A stretch of 31,468 nt of DNA from Actinomycetes bacterium (GTDB lineage Bacteria > Actinomycetota > Actinomycetes > S36-B12 > GCA-2699445), in assembly GCA_022600255.1 (NCBI GenBank), contig JAHZKU010000139.1, positions 1 to 31,468 on the forward strand, in the 5' to 3' direction. The notes below the pieces were generated by a model. It saw only the letters and a list, made by a program, of their open reading frames with translations. It ran no database searches and was not told the DNA's origin. Made by a program: the position numbers and the translations under genes. Positions 17,013 through 24,574 of this stretch are shown here, piece by piece. Each line of letters begins with the position of its first letter. Within the stretch, counting starts at the first letter, position 1.

Positions 17013-17076
17013 CCCGGCAGGTTGCCCGCCTGTCCTAGGCCTTTGTGGGGGCGGATCCGCGGCTCTTCGTGGCCAG

Positions 17077-18246
17077 CTAGCCTAATCCGACGCCGACGAT
17101 GCTGCCCAAGATGAACGTTACGGCTGCGGCTCCCGCTCCCACTAGGAGTTGTCGGGCGGCGGAGCGAAAAACGCCGAGCCCGGAGAGCCTGCCGACAGCG
17201 CCGCCAACCACGATCAGCGCTAGCGCCGCAAAGACGATTGCAACCATCAGCGCGGATGTGTCGGTCAGGAACACGTAGGGAATCACCGGCACAGCCGCCC
17301 CGATCGTGAACGCGAGGAAGCTCGAGCCCGCCACTTTCACGGGAGAGCCAAGCGCCTGGGGATCCAACCCCAACTCTTCCCTGGCTAGGGTGTCCAGCGC
17401 AGTTTCTGGATCGCTCATGATCTGGGCGGCTGTCTCCTTGGCCGCCTGGCGACTCAGACCCTTCGCTCGATACAGCAACTCAAGTTCGCGCCTTTCCTCT
17501 TCGGGTTTCTCCGCCAACTCTTTCGCCTCGATAGCGATCTCGCGACGGAAGATGTCCTTCTGGCTTGCCACTGAGACGTATTCCCCGGCGGCCATGGAGA
17601 AGGCCCCGGCCAGCAGTCCGGCCAGACCGGCAAATAGCACCGTGTCACTGGCAACCCCGGACCCCGCAAAGCCCATGACTAGCGCTGTGTTGGAGACGAG
17701 GCCGTCACTGACGCCAAAAATGGCGGCCCGAAACGAGCCCGACTTGTCAGTGCGGTGCCATGTCTCTGCTGCATTGAGCGCTTCTCTGGCCTGCTCGGGG
17801 GTCATTCTGGGTGCCTGCTGAGCCGCACGAACAGCAGCATCCTCGGGGGCCGGAGGGGACTCCTGCAGTTTGGCCAACACCTGCTCATGGATGCGCTCGT
17901 CGTCGGCCATCCCCGGTGGGGCTGCCGGTTCGTCGTCATAAACGCCCTGTGCGTCCCGTTCGGCCTGTTCCAACTCTGGTAGTACCGCATTCAGCGAAAG
18001 ACGTTTGGCGCGTTGCAGGAGAGCCTGGCTGTCGGGGTCTAGCTCATCGGTGTCGTCGGGCGGAATCTCGCCCCGCTCACGCAGACTCGCTTCCCAATGG
18101 CCGGCGTGTTTGGTTTCGATTTCCGCGAGTTCTAGAAGGGCTTCGCGCCGCTCACCCGTGGTCAGCTTGGCCAGCTCGGAGTACATCCGCGCGGCTTCCC
18201 GCTCGCTTGTGAGGTATCGCAGGTATCGCTTGCTTTCAGCATCCAC
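17077..18246 (-). CDS. ferritin-like / VIT1-CCC1 family iron (or manganese) transporter fusion
   Basis: This 389-residue fusion has a ferritin-like (rubrerythrin-type) domain at residues 1-100 with Glu17 and the ExxH pair E44-H47, consistent with half a diiron site. A charged linker (about 100-165) follows. The C-terminal VIT1/CCC1 membrane domain starts at AAIFGVSDGLVSNTALVMGF and carries the AGEYVSVASQKD motif, a charged cytoplasmic loop and three further helices. The architecture matches membrane-bound ferritin (MbfA) proteins, which export iron or limit its toxicity. The start is GTG at 18246; its Shine-Dalgarno is poor because the nearest AGGAGG lies about 15 bases upstream. Metal specificity is not decided. 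Confidence 0.88.
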   Translation of the reverse strand: MDAESKRYLRYLTSEREAARMYSELAKLTTGERREALLELAEIETKHAGHWEASLRERGEIPPDDTDELDPDSQALLQRAKRLSLNAVLPELEQAERDAQGVYDDEPAAPPGMADDERIHEQVLAKLQESPPAPEDAAVRAAQQAPRMTPEQAREALNAAETWHRTDKSGSFRAAIFGVSDGLVSNTALVMGFAGSGVASDTVLFAGLAGLLAGAFSMAAGEYVSVASQKDIFRREIAIEAKELAEKPEEERRELELLYRAKGLSRQAAKETAAQIMSDPETALDTLAREELGLDPQALGSPVKVAGSSFLAFTIGAAVPVIPYVFLTDTSALMVAIVFAALALIVVGGAVGRLSGLGVFRSAARQLLVGAGAAAVTFILGSIVGVGLG

Positions 18247-18323
18247 AGAACGATTGTCTCAGGCCTCCTGAGGTGGGGTCCACTCTGCTGTGGACGAGGT
18301 GCCGGTAAAGCACCTGGCCGGAG

Positions 18324-18364
18324 TGATGCCTGCGGAGCGTCAGGAGACCACCCCGCAGGCATCA
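18324..18364 (-). terminator. perfect 12-bp stem after the lipoprotein gene
   Basis: TGATGCCTGCGG (18324-18335) and CCGCAGGCATCA (18353-18364) form a perfect 12-bp stem with a 17-base loop, eight bases beyond the lipoprotein stop on the minus strand. It lacks a T-tract, as many actinobacterial terminators do. Confidence 0.6.
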
Positions 18365-18372
18365 ATGCGGAC

Positions 18373-18804
18373 TTAGCTTGTGCAGTAATCCAAGATGCTC
18401 TCGGGAAGGCCTGCGCTGGCTGTGCCGCAGACTTCGTCTTCGGTCATGACGTCCCACTTGTCGTTGTTGGCCTTGAGGAAGAACACCGTGGGGCCCGGCT
18501 TCACTTCAGTGGCGGCCCACAGTTCGTCCCCAACTTCGGCGCAGTCGTACTTGACCATCTCAGAACCCTCGGGAATCGCGTCCAGGATTGCGGATTCGCT
18601 GCACAGGCTGCTGGTCGGCGACGACGTCGGACTGCTGGTTTGTGTGGGTGTGGAGGTCGGCGAAACCGGGGCCTGTGTCGTGGGGCTTTCCAGCGGAGAA
18701 GCTGACTCCGAGGCTGCAGTGTCATCGCTTGAAGAGCAGCCGGCTAGGACTAATAAGAAGGAGGCCGCAGTTGCCCCAAGTAGCGCGCTTTTGGTCTTAC
18801 GCAT
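18373..18804 (-). CDS. small secreted lipoprotein, function unknown
   Basis: The 143-residue protein has a basic N-terminus (MRKTK), a hydrophobic h-region and a lipobox LAGC with the lipidated Cys at residue 23. A Ser/Thr/Pro-rich linker (about 24-65) follows, then an 80-residue domain with four Cys that could form two disulfides. The charge and spacing are those of an extracellular anchored domain, but I recognise no family. I chose the ATG at 18804; an upstream in-frame start at 18846 would add 14 residues before the signal peptide. The stop is TAA, showing that TAA is a normal stop codon in this genome. Confidence 0.8.
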   Translation of the reverse strand: MRKTKSALLGATAASFLLVLAGCSSSDDTAASESASPLESPTTQAPVSPTSTPTQTSSPTSSPTSSLCSESAILDAIPEGSEMVKYDCAEVGDELWAATEVKPGPTVFFLKANNDKWDVMTEDEVCGTASAGLPESILDYCTS

Positions 18805-18979
18805 GATTTCCCGTTTCTGTTGAACGCCATCCCCTTGTGGGGGCAATCAGATTGATTGCCTAGGCAGCACACCAACTGCCTGCCTCGACCGCAAGTTGCC
18901 TCGCCGAGCAGTGCCCATATTGTTACGGTGGATGGCGCGCGCCGGGCGATCCCAGCGGTGCGGTCTGCCGGAAGTGGGC

Positions 18980-19828
18980 CTATTCGCAGGCCGGTACCCC
19001 TTTGAGGGTGTAACCCAGCGACTCCCAGTACGGCAGCAGGGTCCGCAACGCCGACACCGTGTTGCTGCGATCGCCACCGCCGTCGTGAAGCAGGAGTACG
19101 GCCCCGGGCCGGGTCGCCCGCTTCATATCGGCCACAATGTCCGCCGAGGCGGGTGGTCGCCAATCCCAAGCTTGGCCTGTCCACATGATCGGGAACAGAC
19201 CCATGGAGGCCGCGGACCTGCCAACCATCTGGTTGATCGCGCCAAAGGGTGGACGCATACAACCGCCCATCGCTGTGCCCACTACGCGGTTGGTTGCCTT
19301 CAGATCGGCCAGCACCGCCGACCGAGACAGGGTCGTCAGGTCAGCATGCTCCCAGCTGTGGTTCCCGATCAGATGGCCTTGATCGTTGATATCACCGAGC
19401 AGGTCGGGGTAGGCCTCGGCTTGCTTTCCAACAACAAAGAAGGTGGCTTGGGCGCTGTGCTTCCGCAATAGCCGCAAAACTGCGGGAGTCTGGGCGTCAG
19501 GGCCGTCATCCAATGTCAGGTAGAGCGTTTTGCCCTGCTCCTTCGCCTTGCTTCCGAATGCGGCCGGATACCAACCCGATGGGGAGGGATCTGGATTCGG
19601 CGACGCAGCGGTGCCGCGACCCGAATCCCAATCGATCCCCTTTGGGTCTCCCACGCCTAGGCTTGGCGTGACCCCAGCCTCCGGTTCTTGTGTCCCGGTT
19701 GATTCGGACTCTTGGCTTGTGGTTGCGCCGTTTGCGGTTGGAGCCACTGGCTTCTGCTCCGCGGTACAACCCGTGGCCGCGAAGACTAGTGCCAATAGAC
19801 CGGCCCCAGCCCACGTCGGTTTGATCAC
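18980..19828 (-). CDS. lipoprotein polysaccharide deacetylase (CE4, NodB homology)
   Basis: The 282-residue exported protein has a lipobox ATGC with Cys21, then a low-complexity linker to about residue 95. The NodB domain of carbohydrate esterase family 4 follows, with all motifs: TLDDGPD (105-111, catalytic and metal Asp), HSWEH (157-161, the two zinc His), RPPFG (192-196), DWRPP (near 222) and LLLHDGG (245-251, catalytic His). Such enzymes remove acetyl groups from peptidoglycan, chitin-like or other N-acetylated glycans outside the cell. The start is GTG at 19828. It is upstream of the small lipoprotein on the same strand (175-bp gap). Confidence 0.92.
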   Translation of the reverse strand: MIKPTWAGAGLLALVFAATGCTAEQKPVAPTANGATTSQESESTGTQEPEAGVTPSLGVGDPKGIDWDSGRGTAASPNPDPSPSGWYPAAFGSKAKEQGKTLYLTLDDGPDAQTPAVLRLLRKHSAQATFFVVGKQAEAYPDLLGDINDQGHLIGNHSWEHADLTTLSRSAVLADLKATNRVVGTAMGGCMRPPFGAINQMVGRSAASMGLFPIMWTGQAWDWRPPASADIVADMKRATRPGAVLLLHDGGGDRSNTVSALRTLLPYWESLGYTLKGVPACE

Positions 19829-19918
19829 GTCTCAGCGTAAGACAATGTCGCGCCAACAGCACGTTTTGTGCTGGTCATTGGGTCGATCAGCGACCGGACC
19901 CTCCTAACGGGGCAGCCG

Positions 19919-21481
19919 TCAGGCGTCTCCGCCAGCGTCACTGGGTGCTGCGGCTGCTGGATCCGTCAGTTGGTACTGTTCGATGGCTTCATCTACCTTG
20001 GCTGGATCAATCTCACCAGCAACGGCCAGCCGCCATAAGGTAGCGACCACAATCGACTCCGCGTCCACCATGAAATGACGCCGTAGGGCTGGTCGGGTAT
20101 CGGACCGACCCCAGCCGTCGGTTCCCAAGGACATGAAGTCCTGCGGGACCCATTGCCTGATCTGATCCTGCACGGACCGCATGAAATCAGAGACCGCGAT
20201 CACTGGGCCAGGCCGGTTCACGAGTTGGTCATAGACGAATGCAGTTCGTGGGGACTTGGTTGGGTTCAGCAGATTCTCTCGGTCTACGCGCATCCCGTCC
20301 CGGCGTAGCTCGGTCCAAGATGTCACCGACCAGACATCGGCCTGCACGCCCCAGTCGTTGGCCAGGAGTTCCTGCGCCTCCAGCGCCCACGGAACCGCCA
20401 CTCCGCTTGCCAGTATTTGGCTGCGGATCTCTGACTCTGAAGCGGCTGGCTGCAGCAGGTACATCCCCTTCAGAAGGTCTGAAACGGGCAAATCGGCTGG
20501 TTCCGCCGGCTGCAGCATGGGCTCGTTGTAGACGGTGATGTAGAAAAAGATCTCCTCGGGTTTTTCGCCGAACATCCGCGCCATTCCGGATTTAACGATG
20601 TGGCCGATCTCGTACGCGTAAGCGGGGTCGTAGGTGATCGCGGCCGGATTGGTGGAGGCCAGTAGGGGAGACTGACCGTCATTGTGCTGCAGGCCCTCTC
20701 CGGCAAGCGTTGTCCGACCAGCCGTGGCTCCGATCACGAACCCCCGCGCCATCTGGTCCATGGCGGCCCAGAATGAATCGCCCGTGCGCTGGAAACCGAA
20801 CATGCTGTAGAAGATGTACACAGGAATCATCGGTTCGTCGTGCGTGGAGTAACTCGTTCCAGCGGCGATGAACGATGATGTGGAGCCAGCTTCGTTGATT
20901 CCTTCGTGCAGAATCTGTCCTTGTTGGGATTCCTTATAGGACAGCATCAGGGCTCGGTCAACCGAAATGTAGGTGTGTCCGTGCGGGCTGTAGATCTTGA
21001 AGGACGGGAAGAGGCTATCCATCCCAAACGTGCGCGCTTCGTCCGGAATGATTGGGACAAAGCGGTGACCAATCTCCTTGTCCCTGATCAGGTCTTTAAA
21101 CAGGCGTACGAATGCCATCGTGGTCGCCACCGACTGGTTGCCCGACCCCTTCTTACTCAACGCGTACGTCTTGTCCGGCGGCTGTGGCAGTGGCTTGGCG
21201 GCCGTCCGGCGTCGCGGAACCGAGCCACCAAGCTCAGCGCGACGAGCCATCATGTATTGCTTCTCTTCGGAATCCGGCGCCAGGCGAGCGTAGGGAGGCA
21301 TGTTCTCATCTAGGTCACGATCGGCGATAGGGATATGGAGCCGATCGCGGAAGTCCTTGATGTCATCCAACGTCAGGTGCTTCATCTGGTGGGTAGAGTT
21401 GCGACCCTCAAAATGCGAACCCAAAGTCCAGCCCTTGATGGTTTTGGCTAGGATCACCGTTGGCTGGCCGGTGAGCTTCAC
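19919..21481 (-). CDS. aceE: pyruvate dehydrogenase E1 (AceE), C-terminal part after an internal stop
   Basis: This is the downstream 520 residues of AceE, the homodimeric E1 that decarboxylates pyruvate and acetylates lipoyl-E2. It covers the last strand of the N-terminal TPP domain (TVILAKTIKGWTLG), the whole middle transketolase-like pyrimidine-binding domain and the C-terminal domain. The frame is the same as the upstream part. The only candidate restart is GTG at 21481, three bases after the TAA, with no Shine-Dalgarno. The sequence appears full length and undecayed. If the TAA is real this half is probably not made efficiently; if it is an error, the gene is a normal 910-residue aceE spanning 19919-22651. 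Confidence 0.85.
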   Translation of the reverse strand: MKLTGQPTVILAKTIKGWTLGSHFEGRNSTHQMKHLTLDDIKDFRDRLHIPIADRDLDENMPPYARLAPDSEEKQYMMARRAELGGSVPRRRTAAKPLPQPPDKTYALSKKGSGNQSVATTMAFVRLFKDLIRDKEIGHRFVPIIPDEARTFGMDSLFPSFKIYSPHGHTYISVDRALMLSYKESQQGQILHEGINEAGSTSSFIAAGTSYSTHDEPMIPVYIFYSMFGFQRTGDSFWAAMDQMARGFVIGATAGRTTLAGEGLQHNDGQSPLLASTNPAAITYDPAYAYEIGHIVKSGMARMFGEKPEEIFFYITVYNEPMLQPAEPADLPVSDLLKGMYLLQPAASESEIRSQILASGVAVPWALEAQELLANDWGVQADVWSVTSWTELRRDGMRVDRENLLNPTKSPRTAFVYDQLVNRPGPVIAVSDFMRSVQDQIRQWVPQDFMSLGTDGWGRSDTRPALRRHFMVDAESIVVATLWRLAVAGEIDPAKVDEAIEQYQLTDPAAAAPSDAGGDA

Positions 21482-21484
21482 GGC

Positions 21485-21487
21485 TTA
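21485..21487 (-). other. in-frame TAA interrupting aceE (codon 389)
   Basis: On the minus strand the codons read Y-E-TAA-A-V-K-L-T-G, with identical frame before and after. Homologues have Lys or Ala at this position (AAF/AAYxKA..). A single change from AAA, GAA or CAA would give TAA. There is no indel. Confidence 0.9.
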
Positions 21488-22651
21488 TTCGTAGGCAGCG
21501 TAAAGCTTGTGATAGTCGTGCCCACCGCGTGACAGTCCCCAAATCTGCTCGTCGCTCCAATCGGCCACCATTTTGGCCGTACGCGGATCCCGGCCAAAGA
21601 AGTTCTCGCGAATAAACGTTCCGTCCTCAGACTTGTAAGTTTGGTAGTCACCGTCCGGGGTCTTATTCATTAGGTTGACTAGCGCACCTTCATGGTCAGC
21701 AGCCAGAAGTGGATCCCACTGCCGGCCCCAAACCACCTTGATGACGTTCCAGCCCGCCCCACGGAAAAAGGACTCCAACTCTTGGATGATTTTCCCGTTG
21801 CCACGAACCGGGCCATCAAGACGCTGCAGGTTGCAGTTCACGACGAAGACGAGATTGTCCAGTTCTTCGCTCGCAGCAATCTGGAGGGCACCGCGGGATT
21901 CGGGTTCGTCCATTTCGCCATCGCCCAGAAATGCCCATACCGTTTGCTGAGACGTGTCTTTGATGCCCCGATGCTGCAGGTAGCGGTTAAAGCGGGCCTG
22001 ATAGATCGCGTCGATCGGCCCTAACCCCATGGAGACCGTCGGAAACTGCCAAAAGTCCTTCATGAGTTTGGGATGTGGATACGAAGGCAGCCCACCGGGG
22101 TGGCTGAGTTCTTGTCGGAATCCATCCAGCTGGTTCTCGTCTAGCCGACCTTCTAAGAAGGCCCGGGAGTAGAAACCCGGTGATGCGTGCCCTTGGAAGA
22201 AGATCTGATCACCGCCGCCGGGGTGATCCAAGCCGCGGAAGAAGTGGTTGAAGCCGACTTCGTACAGCGCAGCGGATGAGGCATAAGTCGAGATGTGGCC
22301 ACCGACGCCAACGAACGGTCGCTGGGCCCGGTGCACCATCATGGCGGCATTCCAGCGGATGTAGCCCCGGATACGGCGTTCAATGAACTCGTCGCCAGGA
22401 AAAACGGGTTCTTGCTCGGGTGGAATCGTGTTGATGTAGTCCGTGCTGCGCAAGCTGGGCAGTCCGATGTTGCGCTCAGACGCGCGCTGCAGCATCTGCA
22501 GCATCAAGAATCGCGCCCGGTTGTTCCCGACCCGATCTACCACGGCATCAATGGAATCAATCCACTCTTGGGTTTCCTCGGGATCGGTGTCCACATACTG
22601 CGTGGGGTATCCGTCCTGGATCAGCGGGTCACGGTCTGGTTGCGTGGACAT
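21485..22651 (-). CDS. aceE: pyruvate dehydrogenase E1 (AceE), N-terminal part ending at an internal stop
   Basis: This is the first 388 residues of AceE, from the ATG at 22651 (MSTQPDRDPL) to the in-frame TAA. It contains the TPP-binding motif beginning GDGEMDEPE near residue 241 and continuing to NCNLQRLDG, and the conserved HASPGFYSRAFLEGRL region. The break lies just before the end of the TPP pyrophosphate domain, so the product would be a truncated, probably inactive protein. A longer in-frame extension to 22771 is out because it runs toward the SRPBCC gene and lacks conservation. The SRPBCC gene lies 82 bp upstream on the same strand. Confidence 0.85.
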   Translation of the reverse strand: MSTQPDRDPLIQDGYPTQYVDTDPEETQEWIDSIDAVVDRVGNNRARFLMLQMLQRASERNIGLPSLRSTDYINTIPPEQEPVFPGDEFIERRIRGYIRWNAAMMVHRAQRPFVGVGGHISTYASSAALYEVGFNHFFRGLDHPGGGDQIFFQGHASPGFYSRAFLEGRLDENQLDGFRQELSHPGGLPSYPHPKLMKDFWQFPTVSMGLGPIDAIYQARFNRYLQHRGIKDTSQQTVWAFLGDGEMDEPESRGALQIAASEELDNLVFVVNCNLQRLDGPVRGNGKIIQELESFFRGAGWNVIKVVWGRQWDPLLAADHEGALVNLMNKTPDGDYQTYKSEDGTFIRENFFGRDPRTAKMVADWSDEQIWGLSRGGHDYHKLYAAYE

Positions 22652-22733
22652 TTGGTTCCCATCATGGCGAGGATCCCTACCTTTCCATGATGCCCGTTTC
22701 GCGCCGCTGAGACACCGTCTGGTGCGCTGCGAT

Positions 22734-23150
22734 TCAGATTTGTTCCGCCGATTGCCGCAGGGCGGTCGCAAATTTGGCGAAAGAATCGGACAGGTCGGGG
22801 AATTTGCTGCCGACGAGTTTAACCATGGGACCGGTGAAGATTTCGCTCATCTCAAACTGGCACGTGGCGTCGTTAGTCGGTGTGACCCGGTAGGTGCGTT
22901 CACCGCGCAGGAGCCCTAGCGGCGCACCGCCAGTCCAGACCATGAGCGTCTGCGGTTCAAATACCTCGATGCGGAGCTTAAACGTGCGCGGGCTGACCTC
23001 GCTAACCAGCGCGATCTTGCTGTTGCGGCGAATATCTCCTTGCAGCGACACGATCCCGTTGTCGGCTGCTGCCCACCATTGCGGATCAATCAGCAGGTCC
23101 CAGACTCGATCAGCCGGGGCGTTGATTTCGGTCTGCGTTTTCGTGTCCAC
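22734..23150 (-). CDS. SRPBCC family protein
   Basis: The 138-residue soluble protein has the START/Bet v1 (polyketide cyclase/dehydrase) pattern. An amphipathic first strand leads to INAPADRVWDLLIDPQWW, then alternating strands, and a long C-terminal helix (FPDLSDSFAKFATALRQSAEQI). These proteins bind hydrophobic ligands in a helix-grip pocket; the ligand is unknown. The start is GTG at 23150. It is on the same strand as aceE with an 82-bp gap and may share transcription with it. Confidence 0.82.
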   Translation of the reverse strand: MDTKTQTEINAPADRVWDLLIDPQWWAAADNGIVSLQGDIRRNSKIALVSEVSPRTFKLRIEVFEPQTLMVWTGGAPLGLLRGERTYRVTPTNDATCQFEMSEIFTGPMVKLVGSKFPDLSDSFAKFATALRQSAEQI

Positions 23151-23446
23151 TCGGGTGATCCCATCAGTTGGTCTGCGCGGCTCCCTGGTGCCTAACAGTA
23201 CGCCGGCCGGTGCAGGCTACAGCGACCATTGCCCAAGTGCGATCCCGAATGCCCGTTTCAGCGCGAAACTGACTAGGTGCAACAAGCACTTCATGACCAG
23301 AAGTAGTTGCAATCAGTACCGGTTTTCGGGTCAACTAAGGGCATGCTGCATAGTTGCGCGTCTTCCTACATTTGCGCGTTCGGTTTTCATGGTCTGCAAT
23401 GCTATGGCTTTCTGCGCCGCTCCGGCCCGGTGAGTTTGTGACAACG
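23151..23446. other. divergent intergenic region
   Basis: About 296 bases between SRPBCC (minus) and DUF3052 (plus), with no gene. TTGCGCGT near 23353 recurs as TTGCGCGT about 18 bases later, a short direct repeat of unknown meaning. No clear promoter could be fixed. Confidence 0.4.
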
Positions 23447-23848
23447 ATGAGCAAGGCAAAACCAGATACGTCCAAGCCGCTGGGGATCTCCCAGGGCGCC
23501 GTGGTCCAGATGCTCGGCTGGGATGAGGACTGCGATGCGGCATTGCGTGATGCCGTCGTGGCGGCCTGTGGCTCCGCGGTGGTGCCCGAAGACTACGACG
23601 ACGTTGTAGACAACGTCTTGTTGTGGTGGCGTGAGGACGACGGTGATCTCATCGATGGACTGCTAGATGCCATCACGATGTTGGCCGATGATGGGTCAGT
23701 TTGGCTACTAACACCCAAGCCTGGTCGGGATGGCCATGTCGAGTCCGAAGACATTGCCGAGTCCGCGCCTACTGCTGGTCTCAGGATCACGGCGAATATC
23801 AGTGCAGGATCTGACTGGCAAGGCACCCGCTTTCTGCCACGGTCCTGA
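23447..23848 (+). CDS. DUF3052 protein
   Basis: The 133-residue acidic protein matches DUF3052 of Actinomycetota: GAVVQMLGWDEDCD, an EDYDDVVDNVLLWWREDDGDLIDGL block and WLLTPKPGRDGHVESEDIAESAPTAGL. Function is unknown. In mycobacteria the family member (Rv2239c) lies beside aceE, and here it is likewise divergent from the aceE side, supporting orthology of the locus. The start is either ATG 23447 or GTG 23438; neither has a convincing ribosome site. Confidence 0.88.
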   Translation: MSKAKPDTSKPLGISQGAVVQMLGWDEDCDAALRDAVVAACGSAVVPEDYDDVVDNVLLWWREDDGDLIDGLLDAITMLADDGSVWLLTPKPGRDGHVESEDIAESAPTAGLRITANISAGSDWQGTRFLPRS

Positions 23849-24017
23849 CCCTTCCTGGTGCGGTTCGGCCCTTATCTGAAGTTTGGTGACCAGTCCAGCT
23901 GAGATAACGCGAATCAGTCCACCGCAGTAAGTCCCCTCGTGCCACGCAGCCTGCGCCTCGGTGGGCTTTGGCCCTGATTAGACCCGCGTGTAGATCTTGC
24001 CGTAATCTCATTGCGTC

Positions 24018-24094
24018 GGGCGCATAGCTCAGTTGGTTAGAGCACCTCCCTTACAAGGAGGGGGTCACAGGTTCGAGTCCTGTTGCGCCCACCA
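24018..24094 (+). tRNA. tRNA-Val (anticodon TAC)
   Basis: A complete cloverleaf is visible: acceptor GGGCGCA/TGCGCCC, D-arm GCTC..GAGC, anticodon stem CCTCC/GGAGG with loop CTTACAA (anticodon TAC), variable loop GGGTC, and T-arm ACAGG/CCTGT around TTCGAGT. Discriminator A is followed by an encoded CCA (24092-24094). It reads GTA and probably other GTN valine codons. Confidence 0.95.
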
Positions 24095-24574
24095 AGGGCA
24101 AAATGCCTAGTCACACGGCGTGTCACAACCAGACACACCAGCCCCAAAAACGGCCGAAAATCATGCGAGTGGACCCAAAAGTGGACCCACGACCGCCCAC
24201 CGGCCAACTGCGGCATTTCCCGCACTTGAGTCGGCAGAGTCGGCAACTGCCCGACCAGGGCCATCGGTCTCAGCGAAGGAACGATCCATAACGATCTAGC
24301 AGGTGCCCAAAGTTGGGTACCTAACGGTGACCCGATCACGGGCCATTGGCGCAGCGATCGGCCCGCCCGGCAAAGCTGGGGCCAGGCTGTCCCGAACGCT
24401 CGCATAGACGGCGCAACTCAAACAGCAACCGGAGCCTTGTTCCACTAGAGTTTGCCGCAACGCATCGAGGCGGCTCAGCTTGGGAACGTGATCGTATCCG
24501 CCCTCGCATCCTCACCTCATAGGCACGTTCGGATTCTGATCGGCGGCCTTTTTGGTGCGACGAAGGGACAAGAA
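24095..24574. other. gene-free region downstream of tRNA-Val
   Basis: I see no convincing gene in these 480 bases. GTGGACCCA occurs twice 12 bases apart (24169-24177 and 24181-24189). It lies just 3' of a tRNA, a common integration site, but no integrase or matching second attachment site is present. Confidence 0.4.

Noticed and set aside
21485..21487. Stop-codon reassignment (TAA as sense) to explain aceE
   Set aside because: TAA ends the lipoprotein gene at 18373 and other ORFs behave normally, and no reassignment is known in this group.
19919..22651. Natural split of AceE into alpha and beta subunits
   Set aside because: Known two-subunit E1 enzymes are a different, shorter family split between domains; here the break is inside the TPP domain.
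24037..24405. 122-residue minus-strand ORF across the tRNA-Val gene (ends ..RNRTRTCDPLLVREVL)
   Set aside because: It is antisense to the tRNA; this kind of ending is a well-known false translation of tRNA sequence. No protein support.
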